Shown here one piece after another: positions 1 to 8,698 of a stretch of DNA of 64,000 nucleotides (position 1 is the stretch's first letter; the number at the start of each line of letters is the position of its first letter). Below the pieces are notes generated by a model. That model made no database searches. It worked only from the letters and a program-made list of their open reading frames with translations, and was not told the origin of the DNA. The stretch comes from Sphingomonas aerophila (lineage in GTDB: Bacteria; Pseudomonadota; Alphaproteobacteria; Sphingomonadales; Sphingomonadaceae), in assembly GCF_014199305.1 (NCBI RefSeq), contig NZ_JACIJK010000005.1, positions 268,517 to 332,516 on the forward strand, read 5' to 3'. The translations under genes were made by a program, and so were the position numbers.

Positions 1-755
1 CCGGTGATCGTGCCATCGGCCTTCAGCGCGGCGATGTCGCCGGGGTGTAGGTCGGTCATCAGCGTGCCGTCCTTGGCCAGGACGCCCGGCACGTCGGTGA
101 GCAGGAAGAACCGCGCCGCGCCCAGCGCCGCCGCGACCGCGCCCGCCATGGTATCGGCGTTGATGTTATAGGTGTGGCCGTCATTGCCGGCCGCGACCGG
201 CGCGATCACGGGGATGATGCCCTCGCGCGAGAGGCTGTCGATCAGCCGCCGGTCGACCGCCACGGGTTCGCCGACAAAGCCCAGATCGACGTGCCGCTCG
301 ATCCCCTGAAGCGGGTCGGCGGCGCGGTGTGCGATCTTCTCGGCGCGGACCAGGCCCGCGTCCTTGCCCGACACGCCCACCGCGCGACCGCCGGCCTGGC
401 CGATCCAGCCGACGATTTCCTTGTTGATCGATCCCGCCAGGACCATTTCGGCGATATCAGCGGTCTGCTTGTCGGTAACGCGGAGCCCGCCGACAAAGGT
501 GCTGTCGACCCCCAGCCGCTTCAGCATGGCGCCGATCTGCGGGCCGCCGCCGTGCACCACGACCGGATTGATCCCGACCTGCTGCAACAACACCACGTCC
601 TCGGCGAAGTCGCGCTGCAACTCGGGCGCGCCCATCGCGTGGCCGCCATATTTCACCACGAACGTCTGCCCGGCATAGCGCTGGAGATAGGGCAGCGCTT
701 CCGTCAGCGTTTCCGCCTTGGCAAGCAGTTGGGCACTGGGAGCGTAGTCGGTCAT
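1..755 (-). CDS. argB: Acetylglutamate kinase (ArgB), C-terminus beyond the window
   Basis: Phosphorylates N-acetyl-L-glutamate in arginine biosynthesis (cytoplasm). Reading the minus strand from the ATG at 755 gives [17 protein letters not shown] and stays open to base 1. About 251 residues are visible, so roughly 45 residues of the usual ~295-300 are missing beyond the edge. The amino-acid-kinase signatures are clear: [10 protein letters not shown] at residues 33-42 (Lys35 in the phosphate-binding loop), [10 protein letters not shown] at 66-75, and a YNINADT segment near 215-221 in the nucleotide/substrate region. The gene begins 11 bases after the stop of the upstream YhhQ-type transporter on the same strand, so the two are probably co-transcribed. 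Identification is secure. Confidence 0.95.
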   Translation of the reverse strand, partial: MTDYAPSAQLLAKAETLTEALPYLQRYAGQTFVVKYGGHAMGAPELQRDFAEDVVLLQQVGINPVVVHGGGPQIGAMLKRLGVDSTFVGGLRVTDKQTADIAEMVLAGSINKEIVGWIGQAGGRAVGVSGKDAGLVRAEKIAHRAADPLQGIERHVDLGFVGEPVAVDRRLIDSLSREGIIPVIAPVAAGNDGHTYNINADTMAGAVAAALGAARFFLLTDVPGVLAKDGTLMTDLHPGDIAALKADGTIT

Positions 756-766
756 GGGCGCGCGCG

Positions 767-1453
767 TTACGCGGGCGTGGCGGTCCCGTCCAGCCGCCGT
801 CCCAGCGCGACAAAGACATAGATCAGCGGCGGCACCAGCACGGCGGACAAAACCACCTTCACCAGCATCTGTCCGACCAGCAGGGAGGTGATCGGGAATT
901 CGCCGTAAAAGGCGATGGTCACGAACAGCAGCGTGTCGACGATCTGGCTGAGCATCCCCGCTACCGCGGCGCGGAGCCAGAGCAACCGGCTGCCCTCGCG
1001 CCCCTTGAGCGCGGCGAAGATGGTGACGTTCAGTGATTGGGACACGCCATAGGCGATAATGCCGCCAAGCCAGATGCGCCACGTCGCGAACAGCACGAGC
1101 TGGATGGCATCGCGGTTCGCGGGCTGCATGTCCGGCGACGGCGGCAGGACCCAGACCAGCGCGGACAGCAGGATCGATACGATGAGCGGTATGAAGCCGA
1201 GCCGGACCAGCCGGGTCGCGACCTCTCCCCCATGAAGCTCCGCAATCGCGCTGGACGTCACCACCAGCAGCAGGAACGCGCTGATCCCCGCCTCGATCGC
1301 AAGCGGGGGCAGGCCCAGCACCGGCCCAAGCGCCGACAAGGGGCCAAGCGCCACCTGCTTGTTGCCCAGCACGCCCGCAATGCAGACCATGCCGCCGTAG
1401 AAGATCGAGAAGGCGAACAACGAACGCGAGATCGCGGGAGGGGGGGAAGCCAT
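767..1453 (-). CDS. Queuosine precursor transporter, YhhQ/VUT family
   Basis: Inner-membrane protein of 228 residues with about six hydrophobic segments. The family hallmark near residues 130-190 reads as [17 protein letters not shown] followed by a conserved [16 protein letters not shown] stretch. YhhQ proteins take up queuosine precursors (preQ0/preQ1), so this one would feed tRNA queuosine modification. The substrate is known for the family and only inferred here. ATG at 1453 has a weak upstream ribosome site. It lies directly upstream of argB with an 11-base gap, probably an operon of convenience. I see no convincing preQ1 riboswitch in the leader. Confidence 0.88.
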   Translation of the reverse strand: MASPPPAISRSLFAFSIFYGGMVCIAGVLGNKQVALGPLSALGPVLGLPPLAIEAGISAFLLLVVTSSAIAELHGGEVATRLVRLGFIPLIVSILLSALVWVLPPSPDMQPANRDAIQLVLFATWRIWLGGIIAYGVSQSLNVTIFAALKGREGSRLLWLRAAVAGMLSQIVDTLLFVTIAFYGEFPITSLLVGQMLVKVVLSAVLVPPLIYVFVALGRRLDGTATPA

Positions 1454-1770
1454 CGCTGGAGTGCTAGCGACTTTCGCCGCGCCGGCAAAGCGCCCGCTTT
1501 GTTCGATTTTTCTGTCCTACAACCCCCTGTACGGGGCAGACGACCCATGATGACGACCCGCCCTGCCCCACACCCTGCCGCCGCGGTCCGCGTGGAATTT
1601 GCGCCGGCGGACGGATTTCAGGGCGTCACCAGTGTCACGCCGCACGGCGCAGCGTCCCAATTCGCCAATGCACGACCGTGGCTCCGGCTTGCCCGACCCG
1701 CCTTCCCTTCCCTATGCTGCGCAGCGGTGAAGGGCGGACGCGTGCCGGGCCTCACGGGGGACTCAGCGCG
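1454..1770. other. Divergent intergenic region of 317 bases
   Basis: This gap separates the minus-strand YhhQ gene from the plus-strand nucleoside transporter, so it must hold both promoters. Short GC inverted repeats are present (CCCC/GGGG around 1523-1534 and an imperfect GGCGT/ACGCC pair around 1620-1640). I could not assign a riboswitch, operator or small gene. The open frame that starts at a GTG at 1678 is more likely an N-terminal over-extension of the transporter than a real leader. Confidence 0.4.
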
Positions 1771-3039
1771 TTGAACCGTATCCTGATCGGCCTGATCGGC
1801 ATTGTTGTCATTCTTTTGATCGCGTTCGCCCTGTCGACGAACCGTCGTGCCATCCGGCCGCGGATCGTGGGCGCGGCGTTTGCATTGCAGGCGGCGATTG
1901 CCGTGATCGTGCTCTATTGGTCGCCCGGCCGCAGCGCGCTGGCAGGCGCGTCGGCTGGCGTGTCGGCGCTGCTCGGCTATGCCAAGGCGGGGGTCGATTT
2001 CCTGTTCGGCCCGCTCGCCAGCCCGGCGATCGGCGGCAACAGCTTTGCGATCGCCGCGCTGCCGGTGATCATCTTCTTCGCCAGCCTGGTGTCGATCCTG
2101 TACTATCTGGGGGTCATGCAGTTGGTGGTGCGCTGGATCGGCGGCGCCATCGAATGGGTGATCGGCGCGTCCAAGGTCGAATCGCTGTGCGCGGCGGCGA
2201 ACATCTTTGTCGGCCAGTCCGAATCGCCGCTGGTGATCCGCCCCTATCTCGCCGGCCTCACGCCCGCTCAGCTATTCACGGTCATGACCAGCGGCATGGC
2301 GGGCGTCGCGGGGACGATCCTGGCGGCTTATGCCTCGATGGGGATCAGCATCGACTATCTGCTGGCGGCAAGCTTCATGGCGGCGCCGGGCGGCATCCTG
2401 ATGGCCAAGATCATCATGCCCGACACCGCGACCCCGGCCGAGCCGGAGCTGCCGCTGGGCGTTGCCGGTGGTGAGCCCATCCCGGGCGAGCCGCTGCCCG
2501 ATGCGACGCATGACGAGGAAAAGCCCGCCAACCTGATCATGGCGGCTGCACAGGGCGCACAGACGGGCGTGAAGCTGGCGGTGGCGGTTGGCGCAATGGT
2601 GCTCGCCTTTGTGGCGCTGGTCGCGCTCGCCAACGGCCTGCTCGGCAGCGTTGGCGGCCTGTTCGGTTATCCGCAGCTGAGCTTCCAGGGGCTGCTCGGC
2701 TACGTGTTCCAGCCGGTGATGTTCCTGCTCAACATTCCCTGGCGCGAAGCGGGGATCGCGGGCGGGCTTTTCGGCGAGAAGATCGTGCTGAACGAGTTCG
2801 TCGCTTACATCGACCTTGGCAAGCAGGCGGCGCAGCTGTCGCAGCGGACGGTGGCGATCGTCACCTTTGCCCTGTGCGGCTTTGCCAATTTCTCCTCCAT
2901 CGCGATCCAGATGGCGGTGACGGGCAGCCTGGCGCCCAACCAGCGGCCCCACATCGCGCGGCTGGGGCTACGGGCGCTGGCGGCGGGAAGCCTGGCCAAT
3001 CTGATGAGCGCGGCGCTGGCCGGGCTGCTGATCGGCTGA
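1771..3039 (+). CDS. Concentrative nucleoside transporter (CNT/NupC family)
   Basis: Cation-coupled nucleoside importer of about 422 residues in the inner membrane. Two family signatures are visible: [13 protein letters not shown] in the middle (typical GQxExPLLIRPYL) and [16 protein letters not shown] towards the C-terminus (typical GxKxxxNEFVAY). Multiple hydrophobic helices span the protein. I choose the TTG at 1771, about ten bases after a GGGGG ribosome-site-like run. It gives [16 protein letters not shown], a natural first helix. The longer frame from the GTG at 1678 adds a polar tail unlike the family. No nucleoside catabolic gene lies next to it. Confidence 0.9.
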   Translation: MNRILIGLIGIVVILLIAFALSTNRRAIRPRIVGAAFALQAAIAVIVLYWSPGRSALAGASAGVSALLGYAKAGVDFLFGPLASPAIGGNSFAIAALPVIIFFASLVSILYYLGVMQLVVRWIGGAIEWVIGASKVESLCAAANIFVGQSESPLVIRPYLAGLTPAQLFTVMTSGMAGVAGTILAAYASMGISIDYLLAASFMAAPGGILMAKIIMPDTATPAEPELPLGVAGGEPIPGEPLPDATHDEEKPANLIMAAAQGAQTGVKLAVAVGAMVLAFVALVALANGLLGSVGGLFGYPQLSFQGLLGYVFQPVMFLLNIPWREAGIAGGLFGEKIVLNEFVAYIDLGKQAAQLSQRTVAIVTFALCGFANFSSIAIQMAVTGSLAPNQRPHIARLGLRALAAGSLANLMSAALAGLLIG

Positions 3040-3044
3040 CGGCG

Positions 3045-3680
3045 ATGTCGGCGCTCGACCACGGCTCCGCGCACCGGCTCGAACGGCTGGTCTTCTTCTC
3101 GGACGCCGTGTTCGCAATCGCCATCACCTTGCTGGTGATCGAGCTGCACCCGCCGCACCTGCACTATGGCCAGCCGTTTGCGGAACAGGCGCAGGCGCTG
3201 CTGCAACTGGTGCCGGAGTTCTGGGGCTTTGCGGTCAGCTTCTGGGTAATCGGCGCTTTTTGGGCAGGGCATCACCGCGCCTTTGCCCTGGCCGCGCGCT
3301 GGGACGAGCGGCTGATCGTCAGCAATTTGTGGTTCCTGCTGGCGATCGCGTCGACACCGTTCTTCACCGCGTTCATGAGCGCCAACACCTTCGCGAGGTT
3401 GCCGGTGATGCTGTATTGCGCGTGGCTGCTGGCGGCGGCGCTGCTCAACCTCAACCTGCAACGCCATGTGCTGCGCGCGCCGGTGGTGGCCGAGGATGCC
3501 CACCCGGCGCTGCTTGCCACCTATCGCCGGCGCGGGCGGGCGGTGGTGCTGGGCGCGGCGATTGCGCTGGTCGCATCGGCGCTGATGCCCTATCCCGCGT
3601 TCGGGCTCGCCCTGCTGCTCAGCATGCCCTTGTGGCGCATCCTTTTAGCGCGGGGCGGCAGGGGCGCTACCGCCGCCTGA
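3045..3680 (+). CDS. TMEM175-like (DUF1211) membrane protein, potential K+ channel
   Basis: A 211-residue protein with about six transmembrane segments. The start of helix 1 carries the diagnostic FSDAVFAIAITLL (residues 18-30) of the DUF1211/TMEM175 family, preceded by the usual arginine-rich RLERL. Characterised bacterial and lysosomal TMEM175 homologues conduct potassium, so channel function is a family-based inference. ATG at 3045 starts 5 bases after the transporter stop, suggesting co-transcription. It converges on a small minus-strand membrane protein gene and the ends overlap by 14 bases (3667-3680). Confidence 0.85.
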   Translation: MSALDHGSAHRLERLVFFSDAVFAIAITLLVIELHPPHLHYGQPFAEQAQALLQLVPEFWGFAVSFWVIGAFWAGHHRAFALAARWDERLIVSNLWFLLAIASTPFFTAFMSANTFARLPVMLYCAWLLAAALLNLNLQRHVLRAPVVAEDAHPALLATYRRRGRAVVLGAAIALVASALMPYPAFGLALLLSMPLWRILLARGGRGATAA

Positions 3681-3909
3681 TCGCAAGGCGGAGGAGGCCC
3701 AGCAGCGCGATCACCGCCCAGGCACCTTCCACGATGGCGGCGGACAGGTTCCAGTCGTGCCACAGGCTGGCGAGGATCAGGCTGGCGCCCGCGGCATTGC
3801 CCGCCAGCGCCGGTGCTCGTTTCGGGTCCGCTCGCCCGGCAACGGTCAGTGCATAGGTGCCAAGGATCAGCGCGGTGCCCACCAACCCGATGGCGTCGCT
3901 TCCCGTCAC
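3667..3909 (-). CDS. Small two- to three-helix membrane protein (CBU_0592-like)
   Basis: An 80-residue hydrophobic protein starting MTGSDAIGLVGTALILGTYA and ending in a basic LAIRRR tail. The pattern (glycine-rich first helix, ADPK loop, NAAGASLILASLW second helix, EGAWAVIALLG third helix) resembles the small CBU_0592-like membrane proteins; their function is unknown. I choose the GTG at 3909, which overlaps the TGA of the upstream 3-hydroxyacyl-CoA dehydrogenase gene as GTGA. That 4-base overlap indicates translational coupling. Its own end runs 14 bases into the convergent TMEM175-like gene. Confidence 0.7.
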   Translation of the reverse strand: MTGSDAIGLVGTALILGTYALTVAGRADPKRAPALAGNAAGASLILASLWHDWNLSAAIVEGAWAVIALLGLLRLAIRRR

Positions 3910-4775
3910 CGCGTTGGCACCGGTTCCGGCCCGGTCCAGTCGTAAAAGCCGCGGCCGACCTTTTTCCCGTACCAGCCCGCCTCGACATATTTGACCAGCA
4001 GGGGCGCCGGGCGGAACTTGGGATCGCCCGTGCCCTCGAACAGCACGCGGGTAATGTCGAGGCAGGTGTCCAGCCCGATGAAGTCGGCCAGCGTCAGCGG
4101 CCCCATCGGGTGATTGAGGCCCAGCCGGCAGGCGGTGTCGATATCGCGCACGCTCGCGACGCCCTCCCCCAGCGCAAAGCACGCCTCATTGAGCATCGGC
4201 ATCAGCACGCGGTTGACGATAAAGCCGGGCGCGTCGTTCGCATGGACGATCTCCTTGCCCAGCGTCCGCCCGAATGCTTCCACCCGCGCCACCGTCTCGT
4301 CGCTGGTCGCAAGGCCGCGGATCAGCTCGATCAGCCCCATGACCGGCACCGGGTTGAAGAAATGCACGCCCATGAAGCGCGCGGGATCGGGGGATGCCTG
4401 AGCCAGCCGGGTGATCGGGATCGATGACGTGTTGGAGGCGAGCACCGCGTCGGATGCCAGAACCGCGCCGACTTCGGTGAAGATCTGACGCTTCAACGGT
4501 TCGCGCTCGGTGGCCGCCTCGATCACCAGGCTGGCGGGTGCCATGGCGGACAGCGCGTCCACCGGCTCGATCAGCGCCAGCGCAGTATCGCGGGCGTCCG
4601 CGGTGATCTTTTCCTTGTCAACCTGACGCGCGAGCTGCTTGGCGATCCCGGCCTTGCCCGCCTCCGCCCGTTCACGCGAGACGTCGGACAGCAGCACGCG
4701 ATATCCTGCCTGGGCCGCGACCTGCGCGATCCCCGCGCCCATCTGCCCCGCCCCGATCACGCCCACGGTGTTCAT
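3906..4775 (-). CDS. 3-hydroxybutyryl/3-hydroxyacyl-CoA dehydrogenase
   Basis: Oxidises (S)-3-hydroxyacyl-CoA to 3-ketoacyl-CoA with NAD+ in fatty-acid or butanoate/PHB-related metabolism. The 289-residue chain begins with a Rossmann motif, VGVIGAGQMGAGIA (GAGQMG at residues 8-13). It also carries the MGVHFFNPVPVMGLIEL stretch of the family, where the catalytic histidine lies, and a C-terminal dimerisation domain with NHPMGPLTLADFIGLD. Two in-frame ATGs exist, at 4781 and 4775. AGGAG lies 2 bases before the first and 8 before the second, so 4775 is preferred. The last 4 bases overlap the next small membrane protein gene. Confidence 0.93.
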   Translation of the reverse strand: MNTVGVIGAGQMGAGIAQVAAQAGYRVLLSDVSRERAEAGKAGIAKQLARQVDKEKITADARDTALALIEPVDALSAMAPASLVIEAATEREPLKRQIFTEVGAVLASDAVLASNTSSIPITRLAQASPDPARFMGVHFFNPVPVMGLIELIRGLATSDETVARVEAFGRTLGKEIVHANDAPGFIVNRVLMPMLNEACFALGEGVASVRDIDTACRLGLNHPMGPLTLADFIGLDTCLDITRVLFEGTGDPKFRPAPLLVKYVEAGWYGKKVGRGFYDWTGPEPVPTR

Positions 4776-4841
4776 CAGCATCTCTCCTGTTCCCGCCCGC
4801 GCTTAGCCGCTAGCGTGGCCCCGGGGAACGGGGGAGACGAC

Positions 4842-5702
4842 ATGGATTTTGTGCCGATCGCGCTGGGCGACAACGGGATCCTGCGGCCAAGGCGCTGGCG
4901 CCCGGCGATTGCGTTCGGCTGGATGTTGGCGCTGTTCGCGGTGTTTATCGCGTTTTCCGCGGTCGGTTCGGTGCTGCGCGGGCCACTTCACCAGTCCGCC
5001 ACGGTGGCGAACATCGGGGGCACGCTGTCGCTGGTCGCGCTCTTTGTCGTGTACGCGGCGCTGGTTCGCCGGGTGGAGAAGCGCCCGGTCGAGGAACTGC
5101 GCCTGTCGGCGCTGCCGCGCGACCTGGGCCTTGGCCTGTTGATCGGGACGGGGATGTTCGCGCTGGTCTTTGCCAGCCTGCGGCTGCTCGGCGCGTACAC
5201 CCTTGCGCGGGCCAATTGGTATGACTGGCCGAACGACCTGTTGACCTACACCAAGGTCGGCCTGGTGGAGGAGTTGCTGACGCGCGCGATCATCTTTCGC
5301 CTGCTGATGCGCGCCGCCGGAGTGTGGCCGGCTATCATCCTGTCTTCGCTGCTGTTCGGCGGCGGTCACCTGGGCAATCCGAACGCGACCTGGCTGGGCG
5401 CGGTGGCGATCGCGATCGAAGCGGGTACGATGCTGGCGGGCTTTTACCTCCTGACCGGGCGGCTGTGGATGTCGGTCGGCGTGCACATCGCCTGGAACAT
5501 GATGCAGGGGCCGGTGTTCGGCGCGCGCGTGTCGGGCCATGTCGAGAATGGCAGCCTGTTCGCCAGCGCCCCCGTGAGCGGCGCCCCCGAGTGGCTGTCC
5601 GGCGGCATCTTTGGCCCCGAAGCATCGGTGTCGGCGATGGTCGTCGGGCTGGCCGTCTTCATCATCACCTGGATTGGCGCGCGGCGGCGCGGCTTCGTCT
5701 AG
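4842..5702 (+). CDS. CPBP-family intramembrane glutamic protease (CAAX/Abi-type)
   Basis: A 286-residue polytopic protein of the CPBP family (type II CAAX prenyl endopeptidase-like). Active-site motifs are intact: VEELLTR (Glu143, Glu144 and Arg148 of the EExxxR motif), FGGGHLGNP (His176) and the later HIAWNMMQG (HxxxN). Bacterial members act in immunity, bacteriocin handling or unknown roles, so the substrate cannot be named. ATG at 4842 follows GGGGAG. The TAG stop lies in a CTAG shared with the stop of the convergent egtD gene. Confidence 0.85.
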   Translation: MDFVPIALGDNGILRPRRWRPAIAFGWMLALFAVFIAFSAVGSVLRGPLHQSATVANIGGTLSLVALFVVYAALVRRVEKRPVEELRLSALPRDLGLGLLIGTGMFALVFASLRLLGAYTLARANWYDWPNDLLTYTKVGLVEELLTRAIIFRLLMRAAGVWPAIILSSLLFGGGHLGNPNATWLGAVAIAIEAGTMLAGFYLLTGRLWMSVGVHIAWNMMQGPVFGARVSGHVENGSLFASAPVSGAPEWLSGGIFGPEASVSAMVVGLAVFIITWIGARRRGFV

Positions 5703-6643
5703 GGCGCGAGCGGCGCCGGCTGCGCCTGGGCAAGATAAACCGCGAACAGGTCGTCGGGGTCGGTCCAGGCCGCAACAGGCGTCCAGTCGCCCGCCGCGAG
5801 CAGCAGCCGGGCATCGCGATCGCCATATTTGTGGCTGTTCTCGGTGTGGATCGTCTCACCTGCGTGCATGGCGAATGGCTGCCCTTCGACCTGGAAGGCG
5901 ATGTCACGCGTTGTTTCCAGATGCATCTCGATCCGCGCCTCCGCCTCGTTCCAGAGCGCGCGGTGACGAAAAGCGTCGAGCGGTAGGGTGCCGGCCAGCT
6001 CGCGGTTGATCCGGGCGAGCAGGTTAAGGTTGAAGGCAGCGGTGACACCGGCGGCATCGTCATAGGCGGAGACAAGGCGACCGGTGTCCTTGATCCGGTC
6101 CATGCCGATCAGCAGGAACGCGCCCTGCCCCAGCGTGTCGCGCATCGAACGCAACAGGTCGACCGCTTCGGACGGCCGCAGGTTCCCGATAGTGGAGCCG
6201 GGAAAGAAGCCGAGTTTGCCGAGCGGCGTAACTTCGGCGGGCAGGGTCACGGCATGGGTGAAGTCGGCTTCGACCGGCAGCACCGACAGTTCCGGATGCG
6301 CGGCGGCCAGCGCGGCCGAGGAGCTGCGCAGGAAATCGCCCGATATGTCGATCGGCACATAAGCGCTCGGCGCTACCGCCCCGAGCAGGATAGGCGTTTT
6401 GGTCGATGATCCCGACCCGAACTCCACCACCGCGCGTGCCGGGCCGACCGCGGCAGCGACCGCGGTACCGGCGGCATGCAGGATCGCCGTTTCGGTGCGG
6501 GTCGGGTAATATTCGGGCAGTCCGGTGATCGCTTCGAACAGCTCGGACCCCTGCCGGTCATAGAACCAGCGCGCCGGAATAGCCCGGGGCCGACGCCCCA
6601 GCCCTGCCAGCACGTCCGCGCGGAAGGCCGGATCCGCGCTCAC
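5699..6643 (-). CDS. egtD: L-histidine N-alpha-methyltransferase EgtD (ergothioneine)
   Basis: Trimethylates histidine to hercynine using S-adenosylmethionine, the first step of ergothioneine synthesis. The 314-residue protein has the EgtD N-terminus (WFYDRQGSELFEAITGLPEY, then YPTRTE) and an AdoMet-binding VVEFGSGSSTKT at residues 72-83. A conserved GMDRIKD stretch follows further on. It starts with GTG at 6643 inside the end of egtB (4-base overlap), so expression is probably coupled. The TAG stop is on the same CTAG as the convergent CPBP gene. Cytoplasmic. The pairing with egtB makes the assignment secure. Confidence 0.95.
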   Translation of the reverse strand: MSADPAFRADVLAGLGRRPRAIPARWFYDRQGSELFEAITGLPEYYPTRTETAILHAAGTAVAAAVGPARAVVEFGSGSSTKTPILLGAVAPSAYVPIDISGDFLRSSSAALAAAHPELSVLPVEADFTHAVTLPAEVTPLGKLGFFPGSTIGNLRPSEAVDLLRSMRDTLGQGAFLLIGMDRIKDTGRLVSAYDDAAGVTAAFNLNLLARINRELAGTLPLDAFRHRALWNEAEARIEMHLETTRDIAFQVEGQPFAMHAGETIHTENSHKYGDRDARLLLAAGDWTPVAAWTDPDDLFAVYLAQAQPAPLAP

Positions 6644-7902
6644 CGATCTCGGGCCAGGCGCAGGCCTGTCACCTGCCAGCGTTTGTCGGGCGCGAAGAAG
6701 TTGCGGTAGCTGGCGCGCAGGTGACCGCGCGGGCTGGCGCTCGACCCGCCGCGCAGGACGAACTGCCCGCTCATGAACTTGCCATTATATTCCCCGACGG
6801 CACCGGCTGCGGTACGAAAGCCGGGGTAGGGGCGAAAGGCGCTGCCGGTCCATTCCCAGGTGCCGCCGAAAAAGCCGGGCCGGGCACCGGGCCGGACCGG
6901 GGCGGGCGTAGCCGGTCCGGGGCCGTCGAGCTGGTCACCGCCGAGTGGGTCCGCTCCCGCCGCTGCCACTTCCCACTCCGCTTCGGTCGGCAGGCGGGCG
7001 CCCGCCCAGCTGGCATAAGCATCCGCTTCGTAGAAGCTGATGTGCGCGACCGGGGCGGCAGGGTCGACCGGGCGGCGGCCGTCGAGCGCGAAGCTGGTCC
7101 AGCCCTCGCCATCCCCCTCCCAATACAGCGGCGCGCGCACTGCGTTCGCGCGTGCCCATGCCCAGCCGTCCGCCAGCCAGTGGCCGGGCGAGTCATAGCC
7201 GCCGTCCGCGATGAACGCGGCCCATTCGGCGTTGGTGACGGCACGGTCGGCAACCGCGAAGGGCTGAAGCAGCACGGCGTGGCGCGGGGTTTCGCAGTCG
7301 AATGCAAAGCCCGCCCCGCCATGACCGATCTCGGCCACACCGCCCCCATGCTCGATCCAATTGGCGGGTCCGGGCACGGCAACGGGTGCCCGTGTCGATG
7401 CGGGCCACACCGCCGGCTCCAACGGGTTTTGCGCGAACAGGTGGGTAAGGTCGGTCAGCAGCAGCTCCTGATGCTGCTGTTCATGGTGGCAGCCGAGCTC
7501 GACCAATGCCCGCGCCTCGTCGGGCAGGTCGGGCCAGGCGCGAAGCACCGCGTGGTCGACATGGGCGCGATAGGCCCTGACCTCATCCAGCGTCGGCCGG
7601 GTGATCATGCCGCGGCGGTCACGCGCGTGACGCTCCCCCTCCGCTTCGTAATAGCTGTTGAACAGGAACGGCCAGCGCGGGTCGTGAAGCTGGTAGCCGG
7701 GGACATGGTCGCGCAGCACGAATGTTTCGAAGAACCAGGTCGTGTGCGCGAGGTGCCATTTCGCTGGGGACGCGTCCGGCATGGACTGCACCGTCGCGTC
7801 GGCATCCGACAGGTGCGCGGCAAGCTCCAGCGACAAGCGCCGGACCTTCTGGAACAAGGTCGGGGGGGAGGCCGCGTGCGGTGCGGGGGCGACCTCTGCC
7901 AT
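6640..7902 (-). CDS. egtB: Hercynine oxygenase EgtB (sulfoxide synthase)
   Basis: Non-haem iron enzyme that forms the C-S bond between hercynine and a thiol donor (gamma-glutamylcysteine or cysteine). About 420 residues. An N-terminal DinB-like half carries the iron ligands: WHLAHTTWFF (His53) and HHEQQHQE at 139-146 (His140, His144). The C-terminal FGE/sulfatase-modifying-factor fold ends in FVLRGGSSASPRGHLRASYR. I prefer the ATG at 7902, two bases after the pduO stop, over an upstream ATG inside pduO. No egtA, egtC or egtE is visible here, so the two-gene egtB-egtD layout must be completed elsewhere or by other lyases. Confidence 0.94.
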   Translation of the reverse strand: MAEVAPAPHAASPPTLFQKVRRLSLELAAHLSDADATVQSMPDASPAKWHLAHTTWFFETFVLRDHVPGYQLHDPRWPFLFNSYYEAEGERHARDRRGMITRPTLDEVRAYRAHVDHAVLRAWPDLPDEARALVELGCHHEQQHQELLLTDLTHLFAQNPLEPAVWPASTRAPVAVPGPANWIEHGGGVAEIGHGGAGFAFDCETPRHAVLLQPFAVADRAVTNAEWAAFIADGGYDSPGHWLADGWAWARANAVRAPLYWEGDGEGWTSFALDGRRPVDPAAPVAHISFYEADAYASWAGARLPTEAEWEVAAAGADPLGGDQLDGPGPATPAPVRPGARPGFFGGTWEWTGSAFRPYPGFRTAAGAVGEYNGKFMSGQFVLRGGSSASPRGHLRASYRNFFAPDKRWQVTGLRLARDR

Positions 7903-7904
7903 GA

Positions 7905-8453
7905 TCAGCGGTTCGCGCCAGGGCGCCACAGCACGTCGGCGGCACCCCCGTCATTGCAAAGGCGGGCGGCGACGAACAGATAGTCCGACAGCCGGTTGAG
8001 ATAGGCGAGCGCCAGCGGATTGAGCCCGACAACCGCCACCGCCGCCCGCTCTGCCCGCCGAGCCACCCCGCGGGCCAGGTGCAGCGCAGCGGCACCCGCA
8101 TTGCCGCCGGGCAGGATGAAGCTGGTCAGCGGCTGCAATTGCGCCGTGGCGGTGTCGATGGCCGCTTCGAGCCGGTCGACCTGAGCCTCCACCACCCGTA
8201 GCGCGCCCGGCTGGTCGCCCGGCGTTGCCAGGTCTGCGCCAAGGTCGAACAGGTCATTCTGGATCGTCAGCAGTTCGGCCGTAAGCGGGTGGCTGCCCAG
8301 CGTGGCAATCGCGACGCCGATGGCGCAGTTAGCCTCGTCGACTTCACCGATCGCCATCAGCCGCGCATCTTTCTTCGCCACGCGCGACCCATCAACAAGG
8401 CCGGTCGTGCCGTCATCCCCCGTGCGGGTGTAGATGCGGTTGAGCTTAACCAG
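7905..8453 (-). CDS. PduO-type cob(I)alamin adenosyltransferase, apparent CTG start
   Basis: Transfers adenosyl from ATP to cob(I)alamin to make coenzyme B12. The ATP-binding N-terminal motif TRTGDDGTTGL and the later GEVDEANCAIG, FILPGGN and ARGVARRAER motifs define the PduO family. The only standard start (GTG at 8381) would delete the ATP motif. The homologous start, MVKLNRIYTRTGDDG, corresponds to a CTG at 8451-8453; the frame back to the TGA of the preceding gene (8466-8468) has no ATG, GTG or TTG. I therefore annotate 182 residues from CTG. It lies 12 bases after the HIG1-type gene, in the same frame, and 2 bases before egtB. Confidence 0.88.
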   Translation of the reverse strand: MVKLNRIYTRTGDDGTTGLVDGSRVAKKDARLMAIGEVDEANCAIGVAIATLGSHPLTAELLTIQNDLFDLGADLATPGDQPGALRVVEAQVDRLEAAIDTATAQLQPLTSFILPGGNAGAAALHLARGVARRAERAAVAVVGLNPLALAYLNRLSDYLFVAARLCNDGGAADVLWRPGANR

Positions 8454-8465
8454 CGTTCGAACTCG

Positions 8466-8693
8466 TCAGGTGCGGCCGGCGGCAAACAGGAGCACAACCA
8501 CCACCAGCACCGCCAGCGCCTGAAACATGATGCGCATCTGCATCATCTTGTTCGACTTCACCGCGCTGGCGCTGGGCCCGGTGCCCTTCACCTCATTGGT
8601 CTGGTCCTGGAGAAAGGCGATGATGCCGCGGACCAGGGCGACCACCGTCGCGATCATCAGACCGACGAGGATGAGGATAAGCAGCGTTTGCAT
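8466..8693 (-). CDS. HIG1-domain-like twin transmembrane protein
   Basis: A 75-residue protein with two hydrophobic helices, MQTLLILILVGLMIATVVAL and MFQALAVLVVVVLLFAAG. They are joined by a polar loop ending in KSNKMMQMRIMFQ, which matches the hypoxia-induced (HIG1) domain pattern (NKMMxxRxxFQ). Mitochondrial HIG1 proteins support respiratory complexes; the bacterial role is not established. It sits second in the gluQ-HIG1-pduO-egtB-egtD operon, 5 bases after gluQ. Its TGA is in the same frame as the downstream pduO reading frame. Confidence 0.75.
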   Translation of the reverse strand: MQTLLILILVGLMIATVVALVRGIIAFLQDQTNEVKGTGPSASAVKSNKMMQMRIMFQALAVLVVVVLLFAAGRT

Positions 8694-8698
8694 GTCCG

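Noticed and set aside
1454..1560. Possible preQ1 riboswitch before the queuosine-precursor transporter
   Set aside because: A short CCCC/GGGG hairpin is present, but the conserved preQ1 aptamer sequence and A-rich tail are missing.
6721..7983. Long plus-strand open frame of 420 codons
   Set aside because: It is antisense to egtB, which has intact iron-binding and FGE-fold motifs. High-GC coding DNA commonly opens the opposite strand.
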